Shown here piece after piece: positions 52,766 to 61,346 of a DNA stretch of 64,000 nucleotides. Below the pieces are notes generated by a model that saw only the letters and a list, made by a program, of their open reading frames with translations, did no database searches and had not been told where the DNA came from. Origin of the DNA: Streptomyces vinaceus (lineage in GTDB: Bacteria > Actinomycetota > Actinomycetes > Streptomycetales > Streptomycetaceae). Positions within the stretch are counted from its first letter, which is position 1. Each line of letters opens with the position of its first letter. The position numbers were made by a program, and so were the translations under genes. The stretch covers positions 1,922,001 through 1,986,000 of the forward strand of contig NZ_CP023692.1 in assembly GCF_008704935.1 (NCBI RefSeq). The letters run 5' to 3'.

Positions 52766-53278
52766 TCAGTCGGCGGCGGAGGCGGGCACGGGGACCCCAG
52801 CGGTCCGGCCGGGCTCGCACTCTTGGGGGTGAGGCCGCGGCACGCGGAGTTCCGCGATGGCGGTCTCGAAGTCTTCGAGGGTGTCGAACGCCTTGTAAAC
52901 GGACGCGAACCGCAGGTACGCGACCAGGTCGAGCTCCTGCAACGGGCCGAGTATGGCCAGACCCACGTCATGGGTGGTCAGCTCGGCGCTCCCGGTGGCG
53001 CGCAGCGCCTCCTCGACCCGCTGGCCGAGCTTGGCGAGGGCGTCCTCGGTCACCGGCCGTCCCTGGCACGCCTTGCGCACGCCGGAGATGACCTTGGTAC
53101 GGCTGAAGGGTTCGGTCACCCCGCTGCGCTTGATCACCATCAGCGAGGCCGTCTCCACCGTCGTGAAGCGACGGGAGCAGTCGGGGCACTGACGGCGCCG
53201 ACGGATCGACGTGCCGTCGTCCGTGGTGCGGCTGTCGACGACGCGGCTGTCGGGGTGCCTGCAGAAGGGGCAGTGCAT
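52766..53278 (-). CDS. nrdR: Transcriptional repressor NrdR
   Basis: 170 residues. N-terminal zinc ribbon with C3, C6, C31 and C34 (CPFC, CPDC), then an ATP-cone domain ([24 protein letters not shown]). NrdR binds ATP/dATP and represses ribonucleotide reductase genes when dATP is high. A pair of NrdR-box-like sequences 31 bp apart lies upstream (53412-53458), so nrdR and nrdJ are probably autoregulated. The C-terminus has a short Pro-rich tail. Confidence 0.96.
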   Translation of the reverse strand: MHCPFCRHPDSRVVDSRTTDDGTSIRRRRQCPDCSRRFTTVETASLMVIKRSGVTEPFSRTKVISGVRKACQGRPVTEDALAKLGQRVEEALRATGSAELTTHDVGLAILGPLQELDLVAYLRFASVYKAFDTLEDFETAIAELRVPRPHPQECEPGRTAGVPVPASAAD

Positions 53279-53411
53279 GGTTCCCTCACCCTCCCTCTTG
53301 GCACGACTGAATCACCTCACGAGGCCCCTGAACGACCGGGACGGGTCCAGGTCGGGGGCTCGCGAAGCAGCCACCAGCATATGCGATACCGAGCGCCTCG
53401 GCGGACCGGGG

Positions 53412-53458
53412 ACCACAACTTCTGGGTGGCAGCGCTCATCCAACCACTAGATCTTGGG
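53412..53458 (-). promoter_or_regulatory. Candidate NrdR-box pair for nrdRJ
   Basis: Two related 16-mers, ACCACAACTTCTGGGT (53412-53427) and ACCACTAGATCTTGGG (53443-53458), start exactly 31 bp apart, three helical turns as in known NrdR sites. They are 134-180 bp upstream of the nrdR start, consistent with a promoter there. The second has a clearer CTAGATCTTG core. Confidence 0.65.
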
Positions 53459-53669
53459 TTGTGGTGGATTTACTTCGTTCCGCGTGTCGCCGCGCGCGAT
53501 GCCCGGACGGGGTGGCTCCCGGTGCCACACTGGGCACAGGACCGGAAGGCGGCGATCCGATCGGGAAGGGTACCGTAACCAGCGGACGCCGGACCGAACC
53601 CGCGTTCGGCGGACCGATCGTCCATACACCCCTCGATGTGCCCAGGTTGGACGATCCGCGATTTTTCAC

Positions 53670-53685
53670 TCGAACGTGTGTTTGG
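53670..53685 (+). promoter_or_regulatory. SOS box (LexA site) of lexA
   Basis: TCGAACGTGTGTTTGG, matching the actinobacterial consensus CGAAC-N4-GTTCG except one base in the right half. It lies 66 bp upstream of the lexA start, as expected for autorepression. Confidence 0.8.
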
Positions 53686-53750
53686 CGCAACCTTTCGAAA
53701 GCAACTACCGTTGTCCAGCTAGGGAGAACATTTCGAGAGGGGCCGCCGAC

Positions 53751-54542
53751 GTGACCACCACCGCAGACAGTGCCACCATCACTGCCCAGAACCGCTCCCA
53801 GAGCCGACTCGAGCCGGTGCATCCCATGAACGACGCAAGTCTGAACCCGGAGGCGGAGCCCACGCGCGCCGCACGCTCGCTGCCAGGGCGGCCTCCAGGC
53901 ATCCGCGCCGACAGCTCCGGGCTCACGGACCGGCAGCGAAGGGTCATCGAGGTCATCCGCGACTCGGTGCAGCGCCGCGGCTACCCGCCGTCGATGCGGG
54001 AGATCGGCCAGGCGGTCGGCCTGTCCAGCACCTCGTCGGTGGCCCACCAGCTGATGGCCCTGGAGCGTAAGGGCTTCCTGCGCCGGGACCCGCACCGCCC
54101 CCGGGCGTACGAGGTCCGCGGCTCCGACCAGCCCAGCTCGCAGCCCACGGACACCACCGGCAAGCCCGCCGCCTCGTACGTCCCGCTGGTCGGCCGGATC
54201 GCGGCCGGCGGCCCGATCCTCGCCGAGGAGTCGGTGGAGGACGTGTTCCCGCTCCCCCGCCAGCTCGTGGGCGACGGTGAGCTCTTCGTGCTGAAGGTCG
54301 TCGGCGACTCGATGATCGAAGCGGCCATCTGTGACGGCGACTGGGTCACGGTCCGTCGCCAGCCGGTCGCGGAGAACGGCGACATCGTGGCCGCGATGCT
54401 CGACGGCGAGGCCACGGTCAAGCGCTTCAAGCGCGAGGACGGGCACGTCTGGCTGCTCCCGCACAACGCCGCCTACCAGCCGATCCCCGGTGACGAGGCG
54501 ACCATCCTCGGCAAGGTCGTCGCGGTATTGCGCCGGGTCTGA
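53751..54542 (+). CDS. lexA: SOS repressor LexA
   Basis: 263 residues from a GTG at 53751 preceded by GAGAGGGG; an ATG at 53826 would give 238. Winged helix at about 58-115 ([36 protein letters not shown] region). Cleavage site A152-G153 (GRIAAGGP). Catalytic S187 (VVGDSMIEA) and K224 (ATVKRF) complete the serine-lysine dyad used for RecA-stimulated self-cleavage. It represses DNA damage genes, itself included through the SOS box upstream. Back to back with nrdR, so nucleotide supply and damage response share a region. Confidence 0.96.
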   Translation: MTTTADSATITAQNRSQSRLEPVHPMNDASLNPEAEPTRAARSLPGRPPGIRADSSGLTDRQRRVIEVIRDSVQRRGYPPSMREIGQAVGLSSTSSVAHQLMALERKGFLRRDPHRPRAYEVRGSDQPSSQPTDTTGKPAASYVPLVGRIAAGGPILAEESVEDVFPLPRQLVGDGELFVLKVVGDSMIEAAICDGDWVTVRRQPVAENGDIVAAMLDGEATVKRFKREDGHVWLLPHNAAYQPIPGDEATILGKVVAVLRRV

Positions 54543-54563
54543 CCGCGCGCCCCTTCCTAGCCA

Positions 54564-54598
54564 ACCCCCGGGACCCACTGCGCCGGTCCCGGGGGTTG
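54564..54598. terminator. Terminator between lexA and the DinG-type helicase gene
   Basis: Perfect 13-bp stem (54564-54576 and 54586-54598), 9-nt loop, followed by GTTTTCG on the plus strand; AACCCCC/GGGGGTT base suits both directions. Confidence 0.9.
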
Positions 54599-54618
54599 TT
54601 TTCGTCCCGTGCGGACTG

Positions 54619-56589
54619 CTACTTCCCGTCAGCCTGAGCTGCGGCGTCGATGGCGGCCAGTGAGCGGCGCACCTGGTTGCGGTCCGTGGTGTACCAGAAG
54701 TCCGGCAGCGTGGCCCGCAGGAAACTCCCGTACCGGGCCGTGGCCAGCCGGGGGTCCAGGACCGCGACGACGCCCCGGTCGCCGGAGGCCCGTACGAGCC
54801 GGCCCGCACCCTGGGCCATCAGCAGCGCCGCATGTGTGGCGGCGACGGCCATGAAGCCGTTGCCCCCGTGCTGCTCGACCGACTTCTGCCGGGCGCTCAT
54901 CAGCGGATCGTCCGGCCGCGGGAACGGGATGCGGTCCATGATCACGAGCTGGCAGCTGGGACCGGGCACGTCCACGCCCTGCCAGAGCGACAGCGTCCCG
55001 AACAGACACGTCTTCGGGTCCGCCGCGAACGCCTTGATCAGCTCGCCCAGGGTCTCCTCGCCCTGGAGCAGGATCGGGTTGTCCAGCCTGCCGCGCAGCT
55101 CCTCGGCCGCGGCCTTCGCACCCCGCATGGAGGAGAACAGGCCGAGCGTGCGGCCGCCGGCCGCCTCGATCAGCTCGGCGAGCTCGTCCATCATGTCGCC
55201 GCGCGTGCCCTCGCGGCCGGGCGTGGCCAGGTGCTTCGCGACGTAGAGGATGCCCTGCTTGGGATAGTCGAACGGCGAGCCTACGTCCAGGCCCTTCCAG
55301 ACCGGGGCGTCCTCCCCCTCGACCCCTTCCGCGGACAGGCCCAGCGAGGCCGCGACCCCGTTGAAATCGCCGCCCAGCTTGAGGGTCGCCGAGGTGAGGA
55401 CCACCGAGCGGTCCTCGAACAGCTTCTCGCGCAGCAGCCCGGACACCGACAGCGGGGCGACGCGCAGGCTGGCCCCGAAGCGGTCGTGTCGCTCGTACCA
55501 GACGACGTCGTACTCGGAGCCGAGCAGGATCCGCTCGGCCACCGCGTGGACGCCCTCCACCGCGGCCAGTGCCTGCTTGCGGACGGCGTCCTCGTCGTGG
55601 ACCGACTTGTCGCGGGTCGCGCCCATCGCCGAGATGACGTTGCGCGCCGCGTCCCGCAGGGCCGCCAGCGCGTACCCGAGGTCCTCGGGAACCTCCTCCA
55701 GCCGGCCGGGGAGCGCCAGCTCCATGACCCGCTCGAACGATTCGGACGCGGTCTGGAGCGAGTCCGCGGTCTTCTCGTCGACCAGCTTGGCGGCGCGCTT
55801 CACGGCCCGGTTGACCTGGCCGGGGGTGAGCTCGCCGGTGGCGACCCCGGTCACCCGGGAGACCAGCTCGTGCGCCTCGTCCACGATCAGCACCTCGTGC
55901 TGCGGCAGCACCGGGGCGCCTTCGATGGCGTCGATGGCGAGCAGCGCGTGGTTGGTGACGACCACGTCGGCCAGCTTGGCCCGCTCGCGGGCGGCCTCGG
56001 CGAAGCACTCCGCTCCGTACGCGCACTTCGTCGCGCCCAGACACTCCCGGGAGGAGACGGAAATCTGCGACCAGGCCTTGTCCGAGACGCCGGGGGTGAG
56101 GTCGTCGCGGTCGCCGGTCTCGGTCTCGTCCGCCCAGTCCCGCAGGCGCAGCAGGTCCTGGCCGAGCTTGCTGGTCGGGGCGGCCGCCTCGAACTGGTCG
56201 AAGAGGCCTTCCTCCTCGTCCTGCGGGGCGCCCTCGTGCAGCCGGTGCAGGCACAGGTAGTTGGACCGGCCCTTGAGCATGGCGAACTGAGGGCGGCGGC
56301 GCAGCTGCGGATGCAGCGCGTCCACCGTCCGGGGCAGATCGCGCTCGACCAGCTGCCGCTGGAGGGCGAGGGTGGCCGTGGCCACCACCACGCGCTCGCC
56401 GTGCGCGAGGGCCGGTACCAGGTAGCCGAGGGACTTTCCGGTGCCCGTGCCGGCCTGGATCAGCCGGTGCGTGTTGTCGTCGATCGCTTCGGCGACGGCT
56501 TCGGCCATGGCCACCTGGCCGGGCCGCTCCGTGCCGCCGACGGCGGAGACGGCGGCGTGCAGCAGGTCGGGGAGAGAGGGCTTCGTCAT
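54619..56589 (-). CDS. DinG/XPD-type ATP-dependent DNA helicase
   Basis: 656 residues from the ATG at 56589. Motif I QAGTGTGKSLGYL, DEAH box (LIVDEAHELVSR), four-Cys iron-sulphur candidates (NYLCLHRL, ECLGATKC, AECF) and motif VI GRLVRASGDRG. It unwinds DNA 5'-3' at forks or R-loops. Similar genes in E. coli are SOS-induced (dinG). Here no SOS box is visible in the short gap before the gene, and its neighbour lexA is convergent. Closely related YoaA-type proteins have the same build, so I do not use a gene symbol. Confidence 0.9.
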   Translation of the reverse strand: MTKPSLPDLLHAAVSAVGGTERPGQVAMAEAVAEAIDDNTHRLIQAGTGTGKSLGYLVPALAHGERVVVATATLALQRQLVERDLPRTVDALHPQLRRRPQFAMLKGRSNYLCLHRLHEGAPQDEEEGLFDQFEAAAPTSKLGQDLLRLRDWADETETGDRDDLTPGVSDKAWSQISVSSRECLGATKCAYGAECFAEAARERAKLADVVVTNHALLAIDAIEGAPVLPQHEVLIVDEAHELVSRVTGVATGELTPGQVNRAVKRAAKLVDEKTADSLQTASESFERVMELALPGRLEEVPEDLGYALAALRDAARNVISAMGATRDKSVHDEDAVRKQALAAVEGVHAVAERILLGSEYDVVWYERHDRFGASLRVAPLSVSGLLREKLFEDRSVVLTSATLKLGGDFNGVAASLGLSAEGVEGEDAPVWKGLDVGSPFDYPKQGILYVAKHLATPGREGTRGDMMDELAELIEAAGGRTLGLFSSMRGAKAAAEELRGRLDNPILLQGEETLGELIKAFAADPKTCLFGTLSLWQGVDVPGPSCQLVIMDRIPFPRPDDPLMSARQKSVEQHGGNGFMAVAATHAALLMAQGAGRLVRASGDRGVVAVLDPRLATARYGSFLRATLPDFWYTTDRNQVRRSLAAIDAAAQADGK

Positions 56590-56641
56590 AGCAATGACAA
56601 CCCTACGGGGCGCCACCGACAGTGACCGCCACGACCGGGAT

Positions 56642-58522
56642 TCATGGCCGGTACAAGGGGTTGGGCACGGTGCCGTACTCCACCGCGTGCGGGCGGTCCG
56701 GGCGGTCGCGGTAGCCGTCCTCGTACAGCCGGTTGCGGTTCAGGCAGAGCCGCCCGATGCGCTCGCCGAGCAGGTCGAAGAGGGCGTGGCGCTCCTTGAG
56801 CTCGGGGAAGCGGAGGTGGTGGCGCAGGATCTCCGCCCGTACGAGCGACCAGAACTCTTCCTCCGGGACGCCGAGGCGGTCCTCGCACAGGGCGCAGAGG
56901 TAGCGGAAGACCCCGACGAAGAGACCGGAGTGGATGTACTGGGGCAGGAAGGCCGCGGGTTTGTCGCGCAGCGCGGCGCGCACCTCGGCGGGCACGCCGG
57001 CGAGCTCGGGCAGCGGCTCGCGGCAGATGTTGACCTCGTCGGCGAAGTCCTTGAGGGCGATCCGGACCGGGACGTCGTGCTCGTCGTAGATCACGGTGGC
57101 GTTCTCGCCGTGCGGGGAGAAGACGGTGCCGTAGCGGTAGAGGAAGTGGAGCAGCGGGGGCAGCAGGGCCGCGAAGAGCCGCTGGAGCCAGGCCGCCGGT
57201 GCGAGCCCGGACCGGGCGACGAGCTCGGCGGTGAAGGAGCGCCCGCGCGGGTCGACGTGGAGGAGGGAGGCGAGCGTACGGGCCCGCTCACCGGGGTCGA
57301 GCCGGCCGGTCAGGGGCTCGCGCCAGATCGCGCCGAGGAGCTCCTTGTACTGGTAGGGGGCTTCGGGGAGCTCGTCGTAGACGGGGTGGCGGACGGTGAC
57401 CGAGGCGACCTCGCCGAGGAGGACCACGCGGCATTCGTCGCGGAGGAAGGGGTCGGCGTCGTGGAGCGAGCGGATCCAGGCGGTGACGGCGGGGGCTGCG
57501 GCGCAGCGGTCGGAGGGCAGGCCGCGCCAGACGAGGGTGTTGAAGACGGAGAGCGGCAGCTTGACGCTGTGCCGGTCGGGGTGGGTGAGGTTGAGGAAGG
57601 TGCGGATGGACTGCTGGGGGACGCGTATGTCCGGGTCGGCCGGGAGGGGGACCAGGGCGCCCGAGGCGAGGGCCGGGGCGAAGAGGGGGAGCACGATCTC
57701 GTCCCACTGCCAGGGGTGGACCGGGAGGTAGAGGTAGCCGAGCGGATCGAGGCCGCGGGCGCGCAGGATCCGGTCGAAGGCGGCCCGGGTGACGGGGTCG
57801 AGCTCTTGGGCGTAGAGGCGGGCCGGGTCTTCCAGGCCGGCCGTGCCGCGGTAGGCCGCGAGGGAGGTGTGGGCGGCGAGCCAGGGCAGCCGCTGGCGGG
57901 TGCGGGCCTCGGGGGCCCAGGCGGCGGTGTCGGTCGCGGACAGTCCCATGCGGCCCTTGTTGAGGACCAGCCAGGGGTGGCCGGTCTGGTGGCCTTCGAG
58001 CTCGGCGTGGTCGAGGTCGGCGAGGACGTCGGCGGTGAGCGCGGTGTGCTCGATCCGGGCGTCGGCGGCGAGGGTGGCGCTGAGCTCGCGGACGAGGTGG
58101 CCGAGGGTGGCGCCGTCGAGGCCGAGGAGGGCGCGGGTGCGGACGAGGAAGGCGTACGGGTCACCGAAAGCGGTCGGGGGCTCCGTGGACGGGGGCGGCG
58201 GGGTGAGCGTGATGGTGTCGGGGGCGACGTGCCAGCTCCCGTACGCGCGGCGGCGGGCGCGGAAGCCGAGGCTGCTGCCGTCGTCGAGGGTCAGCTGCCA
58301 GGCGTCGCCGGCGGCGGTGGCCGGGGCGGGGGCCCGCAAGGGGGTGAGGATCTCCTCGTAGGCGAACTCGGCCAGCATCTTGGCGAGGAGCCGGCGGGCG
58401 GCGGACTCCCAGGTCGCGGTGGTGAGCTCGGGGGGCGTGCAGGGGTGCTGGGGGGACGGCGGAACGACAGCTTCCGCGAACGGGTGGCCGGCGGAGTCAG
58501 CGGCTTCGGGGAAATTCGGCAC
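56642..58522 (-). CDS. IucA/IucC-family NIS siderophore synthetase, distal copy
   Basis: 626 residues. NIS synthetase core motifs: LPVHPWQWDE, SVKLPLSVFNTL (ATP-binding strand) and SPHGENATVIYDEHDVPVRI (substrate/ATP site), followed by the FhuF-like C-terminal ferric-reductase segment region (GVFRYLCALCEDRL). Such enzymes join a carboxylate, often citrate or 2-oxoglutarate, to an amine or alcohol using ATP. Last gene of the operon, 81 bp after the GNAT gene. It differs enough from the other copy that the two probably catalyse successive ligations. Confidence 0.9.
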   Translation of the reverse strand: MPNFPEAADSAGHPFAEAVVPPSPQHPCTPPELTTATWESAARRLLAKMLAEFAYEEILTPLRAPAPATAAGDAWQLTLDDGSSLGFRARRRAYGSWHVAPDTITLTPPPPSTEPPTAFGDPYAFLVRTRALLGLDGATLGHLVRELSATLAADARIEHTALTADVLADLDHAELEGHQTGHPWLVLNKGRMGLSATDTAAWAPEARTRQRLPWLAAHTSLAAYRGTAGLEDPARLYAQELDPVTRAAFDRILRARGLDPLGYLYLPVHPWQWDEIVLPLFAPALASGALVPLPADPDIRVPQQSIRTFLNLTHPDRHSVKLPLSVFNTLVWRGLPSDRCAAAPAVTAWIRSLHDADPFLRDECRVVLLGEVASVTVRHPVYDELPEAPYQYKELLGAIWREPLTGRLDPGERARTLASLLHVDPRGRSFTAELVARSGLAPAAWLQRLFAALLPPLLHFLYRYGTVFSPHGENATVIYDEHDVPVRIALKDFADEVNICREPLPELAGVPAEVRAALRDKPAAFLPQYIHSGLFVGVFRYLCALCEDRLGVPEEEFWSLVRAEILRHHLRFPELKERHALFDLLGERIGRLCLNRNRLYEDGYRDRPDRPHAVEYGTVPNPLYRP

Positions 58523-58603
58523 GGGACTCCTCGGGCTCGGGAACTTTGCTGCGCGACGCAGAGTTTTCGAAGGGTGAGGCGTGAACGGGGAGGGTCTGAT
58601 GGA

Positions 58604-59311
58604 TCAGATGAGGTTGCGCAGGGCTCGCTCGCGGATCATCAGCGCCGCCCGCTTCCCGGGGAGGTCGATCTCCGCGGAGCAGCGGAATCCGGAGTTGAGG
58701 AAGGCTGAGACGGAGGGGGTGTTGCGGATGTCCGGTTCGGCGATGACACGGGCGCAGCGGGGGCGGTTGTCGAGCACCAGGTCGGCGACGGCGCGCAGCA
58801 GGGCCGTGCCCAGACCGCGGCCGCGGTTCGTGCCGTCTCCGATGAGCAGGTGGATACCCGTGTCGTGGGGGCGCGCCGGGTAGTGGCGGGAGAGCGGGTC
58901 GAGGTCGGCCCGGTAGATCTCCCAGTAGCTCATCGGCGTGCCGTCGAGGAGGCCGAGGCAGGGGATGCTGTGGCCGTTCCCGTCGAGCTGGGCGCGTACG
59001 TGGGCGGCGGTGACGGCGGCGGGGCCGGCGAGCTCCCAGTAGGCGGCCACCTCGGGGTCGTTCATCCAGCCGGTCAGCAGCTCCAGGTCGCGGCCGAGGC
59101 GCAGGGGTTCGAGTCGGAAGGGTCCGGCGGGGGTGGCGGCGGTGCCCCAGCCGGCCGGGGAGTCGAGCAGTTCGGCCTCGGCGAGCAGGGGCAGCAGCCG
59201 CGCGGTGAGCCGCCGTCCGGGGATCCGGATGCCCGCGGTGGCGGGGTCGACGGTGGCGATGGCGGTTGCGGTGGCGGTGGGCGCGTACGGGGACGTGTCG
59301 GTGGGGGGCAT
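58604..59311 (-). CDS. GNAT acyltransferase of the siderophore cluster (RhbD/IucB-like)
   Basis: 235 residues from the ATG at 59311; a GTG at 59317 also touches the upstream stop. The N-terminal about 60 residues are Ala/Thr-rich. The GNAT fold follows, with AcCoA-binding RGRGLGTALLRAVADLVL (about residues 170-190) and the conserved WMNDPEVAAYWEL opening seen in siderophore acyltransferases of the IucB/RhbD group. It would acetylate an amine or hydroxylamine of the siderophore. The start abuts the IucA/IucC stop, so translational coupling is likely. Confidence 0.85.
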   Translation of the reverse strand: MPPTDTSPYAPTATATAIATVDPATAGIRIPGRRLTARLLPLLAEAELLDSPAGWGTAATPAGPFRLEPLRLGRDLELLTGWMNDPEVAAYWELAGPAAVTAAHVRAQLDGNGHSIPCLGLLDGTPMSYWEIYRADLDPLSRHYPARPHDTGIHLLIGDGTNRGRGLGTALLRAVADLVLDNRPRCARVIAEPDIRNTPSVSAFLNSGFRCSAEIDLPGKRAALMIRERALRNLI

Positions 59312-59317
59312 CGGCAC

Positions 59318-61330
59318 TCAATCGTGAAGGGGGTTGGCGATGGTGACGTAGACGGACTGGGAGTCCACGGGTCCGACGAGCTCGTCGAGGCCGCCCAGGC
59401 GGGTCAGCAGGTTCGCCTTGCAGCGCAGGGTGGGTGAGTCGAGCAGCCGGGCGGGCAGCGGTCCGAGTCCGGAGGCCTTGCCGAGGAACCGGCGGAAGGC
59501 GGCGAGCAGGACGCGTTCGTCGGCGAGTCGCTGGGATCCGAAGGCGCCGATGAGGCCGAGGACGTTGTTGATGCCGAGGTAGTAGGTGAAGCGTTCGTCG
59601 GTGACGGCGTCGGAGACGAAGGTGTCGCTGGCGCTGCCGATGCCGGGGAGCCGGCGCTCCAGTTCCGCGCGGCGGGAGGCGCGGAAGTAGTAGCCCTGGT
59701 TGTCGCGGTAGCGGCCGCCGGCGGGCCAGCCGGCCGGGTCGAGGAGGACCAGCGTGTTCTGCTGGTGCGCTTCGAGGGCGATGCCGGCGAGCGCGTCGAA
59801 GGCGAGGACCGGCAGGACGACGTGGTCGAGGTAGCGCAGGAACCACTCGGCGGCGACAGCGGCGGTGGGGCGTCCGGTGCTGGCGGCGAGCCGGGAGACG
59901 GTCTCGGCGAGCCGGGAGCGCATGGTGGTCCGGCCCGGCCAGGGGCGGGGCGAGGTGAGTGCGGCGATGCAGACGGCGTCGTCGTGGGAGCGGAAGGGGT
60001 TGTGTCGCAGCACGGCGTCGAGTCCGGGCACGGGGGTGCCGTCCGGGGCGTCGACGGCGATCCAGGCGGGGTCGCGCACGATGTCGAAGCCGGGGTGGGC
60101 CGCCTGCCACTGTTCCGCGAGGCCGGTGCGGAGCAGCCGGTGCACCTCGACGCCGCGGTGGAGTTCCTTGCGGAGGTTCTCGCGGCGGGAGTTGGTGATG
60201 CGCAGTCCCAGGGAGAGCTTGAGCATCGCGGGGGCGCCGGGGCGGTGGACGGTGCGCACGGAGGAGGTGGGGTGCCAGGGCTCGCCGAACGGGCCGAGGT
60301 CGTAGAGGAGTCCCGCCTCGCGGAGGGCGGTGACGGCGGGGCGCTGGAGCAGGTCGCGGGCCTGCCAGGGGTGCAGGGGAAGGGGGGTCGTGCCGTCGGG
60401 CAGCGGGAGTCCGGGGGTGAGCCGGCCGAGGAGCCGGGCGGCGGACACGGGGCGGCCGCGTTCGGTCCAGGCGGAGTCGGTGGCGAGGGCGGAGGGGGCG
60501 ACGGCGAGCCAGTGCAGGGGGAAGGAGCCGTGGAGTTCGGGTGAGTAGTGGCGGATCTCGGCCTCGGAGAGTCCTTCGCGGCTCTTGGGGTCCGGCTGGA
60601 GGGGGTGGCCGAGGAGGAGGGACTGTTCGGCGGTGAGGAAGAGGTCACCGGCGACGGGCTCGGGCGGGGTGGGCCGTGCGCGCCGGTCGGCGATGAACTC
60701 GGCGGTGCGGCGCACCGAGTCCGCGACCCGGCCGACGAGATCGGCGCCGCCGCGCCTAGCGGTGTCGCCCTCGCGGGCGAGCAGCGAGGCGAGGGTGACG
60801 GCGTCCAGGGCGGGGGCGTGCGCGGGCGCGCCTTCGAGCCGGGCGGGGCCGAAGCGGTGCCACCCGGTGGCGGACCAGTGGCGGACGGCGGCGAGCAGGG
60901 CGGTGCCGGAGGCGGGGAGGGGGACGCGCAGCACGCCCACGCCCACTGCCGGGCGCCCGGTCCCGTTCTCCCGGACCCAGCACCGCAGCAGGTTCTCCAC
61001 GGCGGCGGCCTCGGCGGCGACGCCGGGATCGGGGTGGTCCAGGGGGTCGGCCGTCGGGGCCGCGGCGCCGATGCCGATCCGGGGCCACAGCTCCCCGCTG
61101 CCCTGGCGCGGCACGCTGCCCCCGCGGACCTCCGCCCCGGCCGCGGTCCCGGCCGCGGTCCCGGCCTCAGCGACGGCCGCCGTCCCGGCTCCGGTCCCGG
61201 CCGTCTGCGTCGGGGCGGCTTCGCGGGCGGGGGCGGCGAGCCGGTCGGCCGCCTCGGGTCTGGCCGCCAGGGCGCTCCCGCCGGGGGCGTCAGGGGCGGT
61301 GGTCGGCGTGGAGAGGGGGGCTTCGGGCAT
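59318..61330 (-). CDS. IucA/IucC-family NIS siderophore synthetase, proximal copy
   Basis: 670 residues. The first about 95 are Ala/Thr/Gly/Pro-rich with short repeats (AGTGAGTAAVAEAGTAAGT), likely disordered. The synthetase fold then shows LPLHPWQARDL, AMLKLSLGLRITNSRRENLRKELHRG and the substrate motif GIALEAHQQNTLVLLDP. ATP-dependent amide formation between a carboxylate and a diamine. It starts 16 bp after the aminotransferase stop. The low-complexity N-terminus is unusual for the family. Confidence 0.9.
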   Translation of the reverse strand: MPEAPLSTPTTAPDAPGGSALAARPEAADRLAAPAREAAPTQTAGTGAGTAAVAEAGTAAGTAAGAEVRGGSVPRQGSGELWPRIGIGAAAPTADPLDHPDPGVAAEAAAVENLLRCWVRENGTGRPAVGVGVLRVPLPASGTALLAAVRHWSATGWHRFGPARLEGAPAHAPALDAVTLASLLAREGDTARRGGADLVGRVADSVRRTAEFIADRRARPTPPEPVAGDLFLTAEQSLLLGHPLQPDPKSREGLSEAEIRHYSPELHGSFPLHWLAVAPSALATDSAWTERGRPVSAARLLGRLTPGLPLPDGTTPLPLHPWQARDLLQRPAVTALREAGLLYDLGPFGEPWHPTSSVRTVHRPGAPAMLKLSLGLRITNSRRENLRKELHRGVEVHRLLRTGLAEQWQAAHPGFDIVRDPAWIAVDAPDGTPVPGLDAVLRHNPFRSHDDAVCIAALTSPRPWPGRTTMRSRLAETVSRLAASTGRPTAAVAAEWFLRYLDHVVLPVLAFDALAGIALEAHQQNTLVLLDPAGWPAGGRYRDNQGYYFRASRRAELERRLPGIGSASDTFVSDAVTDERFTYYLGINNVLGLIGAFGSQRLADERVLLAAFRRFLGKASGLGPLPARLLDSPTLRCKANLLTRLGGLDELVGPVDSQSVYVTIANPLHD

Positions 61331-61346
61331 GACGCTGTCCTTGCGG

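Larger units (their letters stand above)
53279..53750. other. Divergent control region between nrdR and lexA
   Basis: 472 bp without a gene. It holds the putative NrdR boxes (53412-53458) and the SOS box (53670-53685). An AT-richer patch near 53660 is the probable lexA promoter. The TTTCGAAAG at 53694-53702 is a further small palindrome. Confidence 0.7.
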
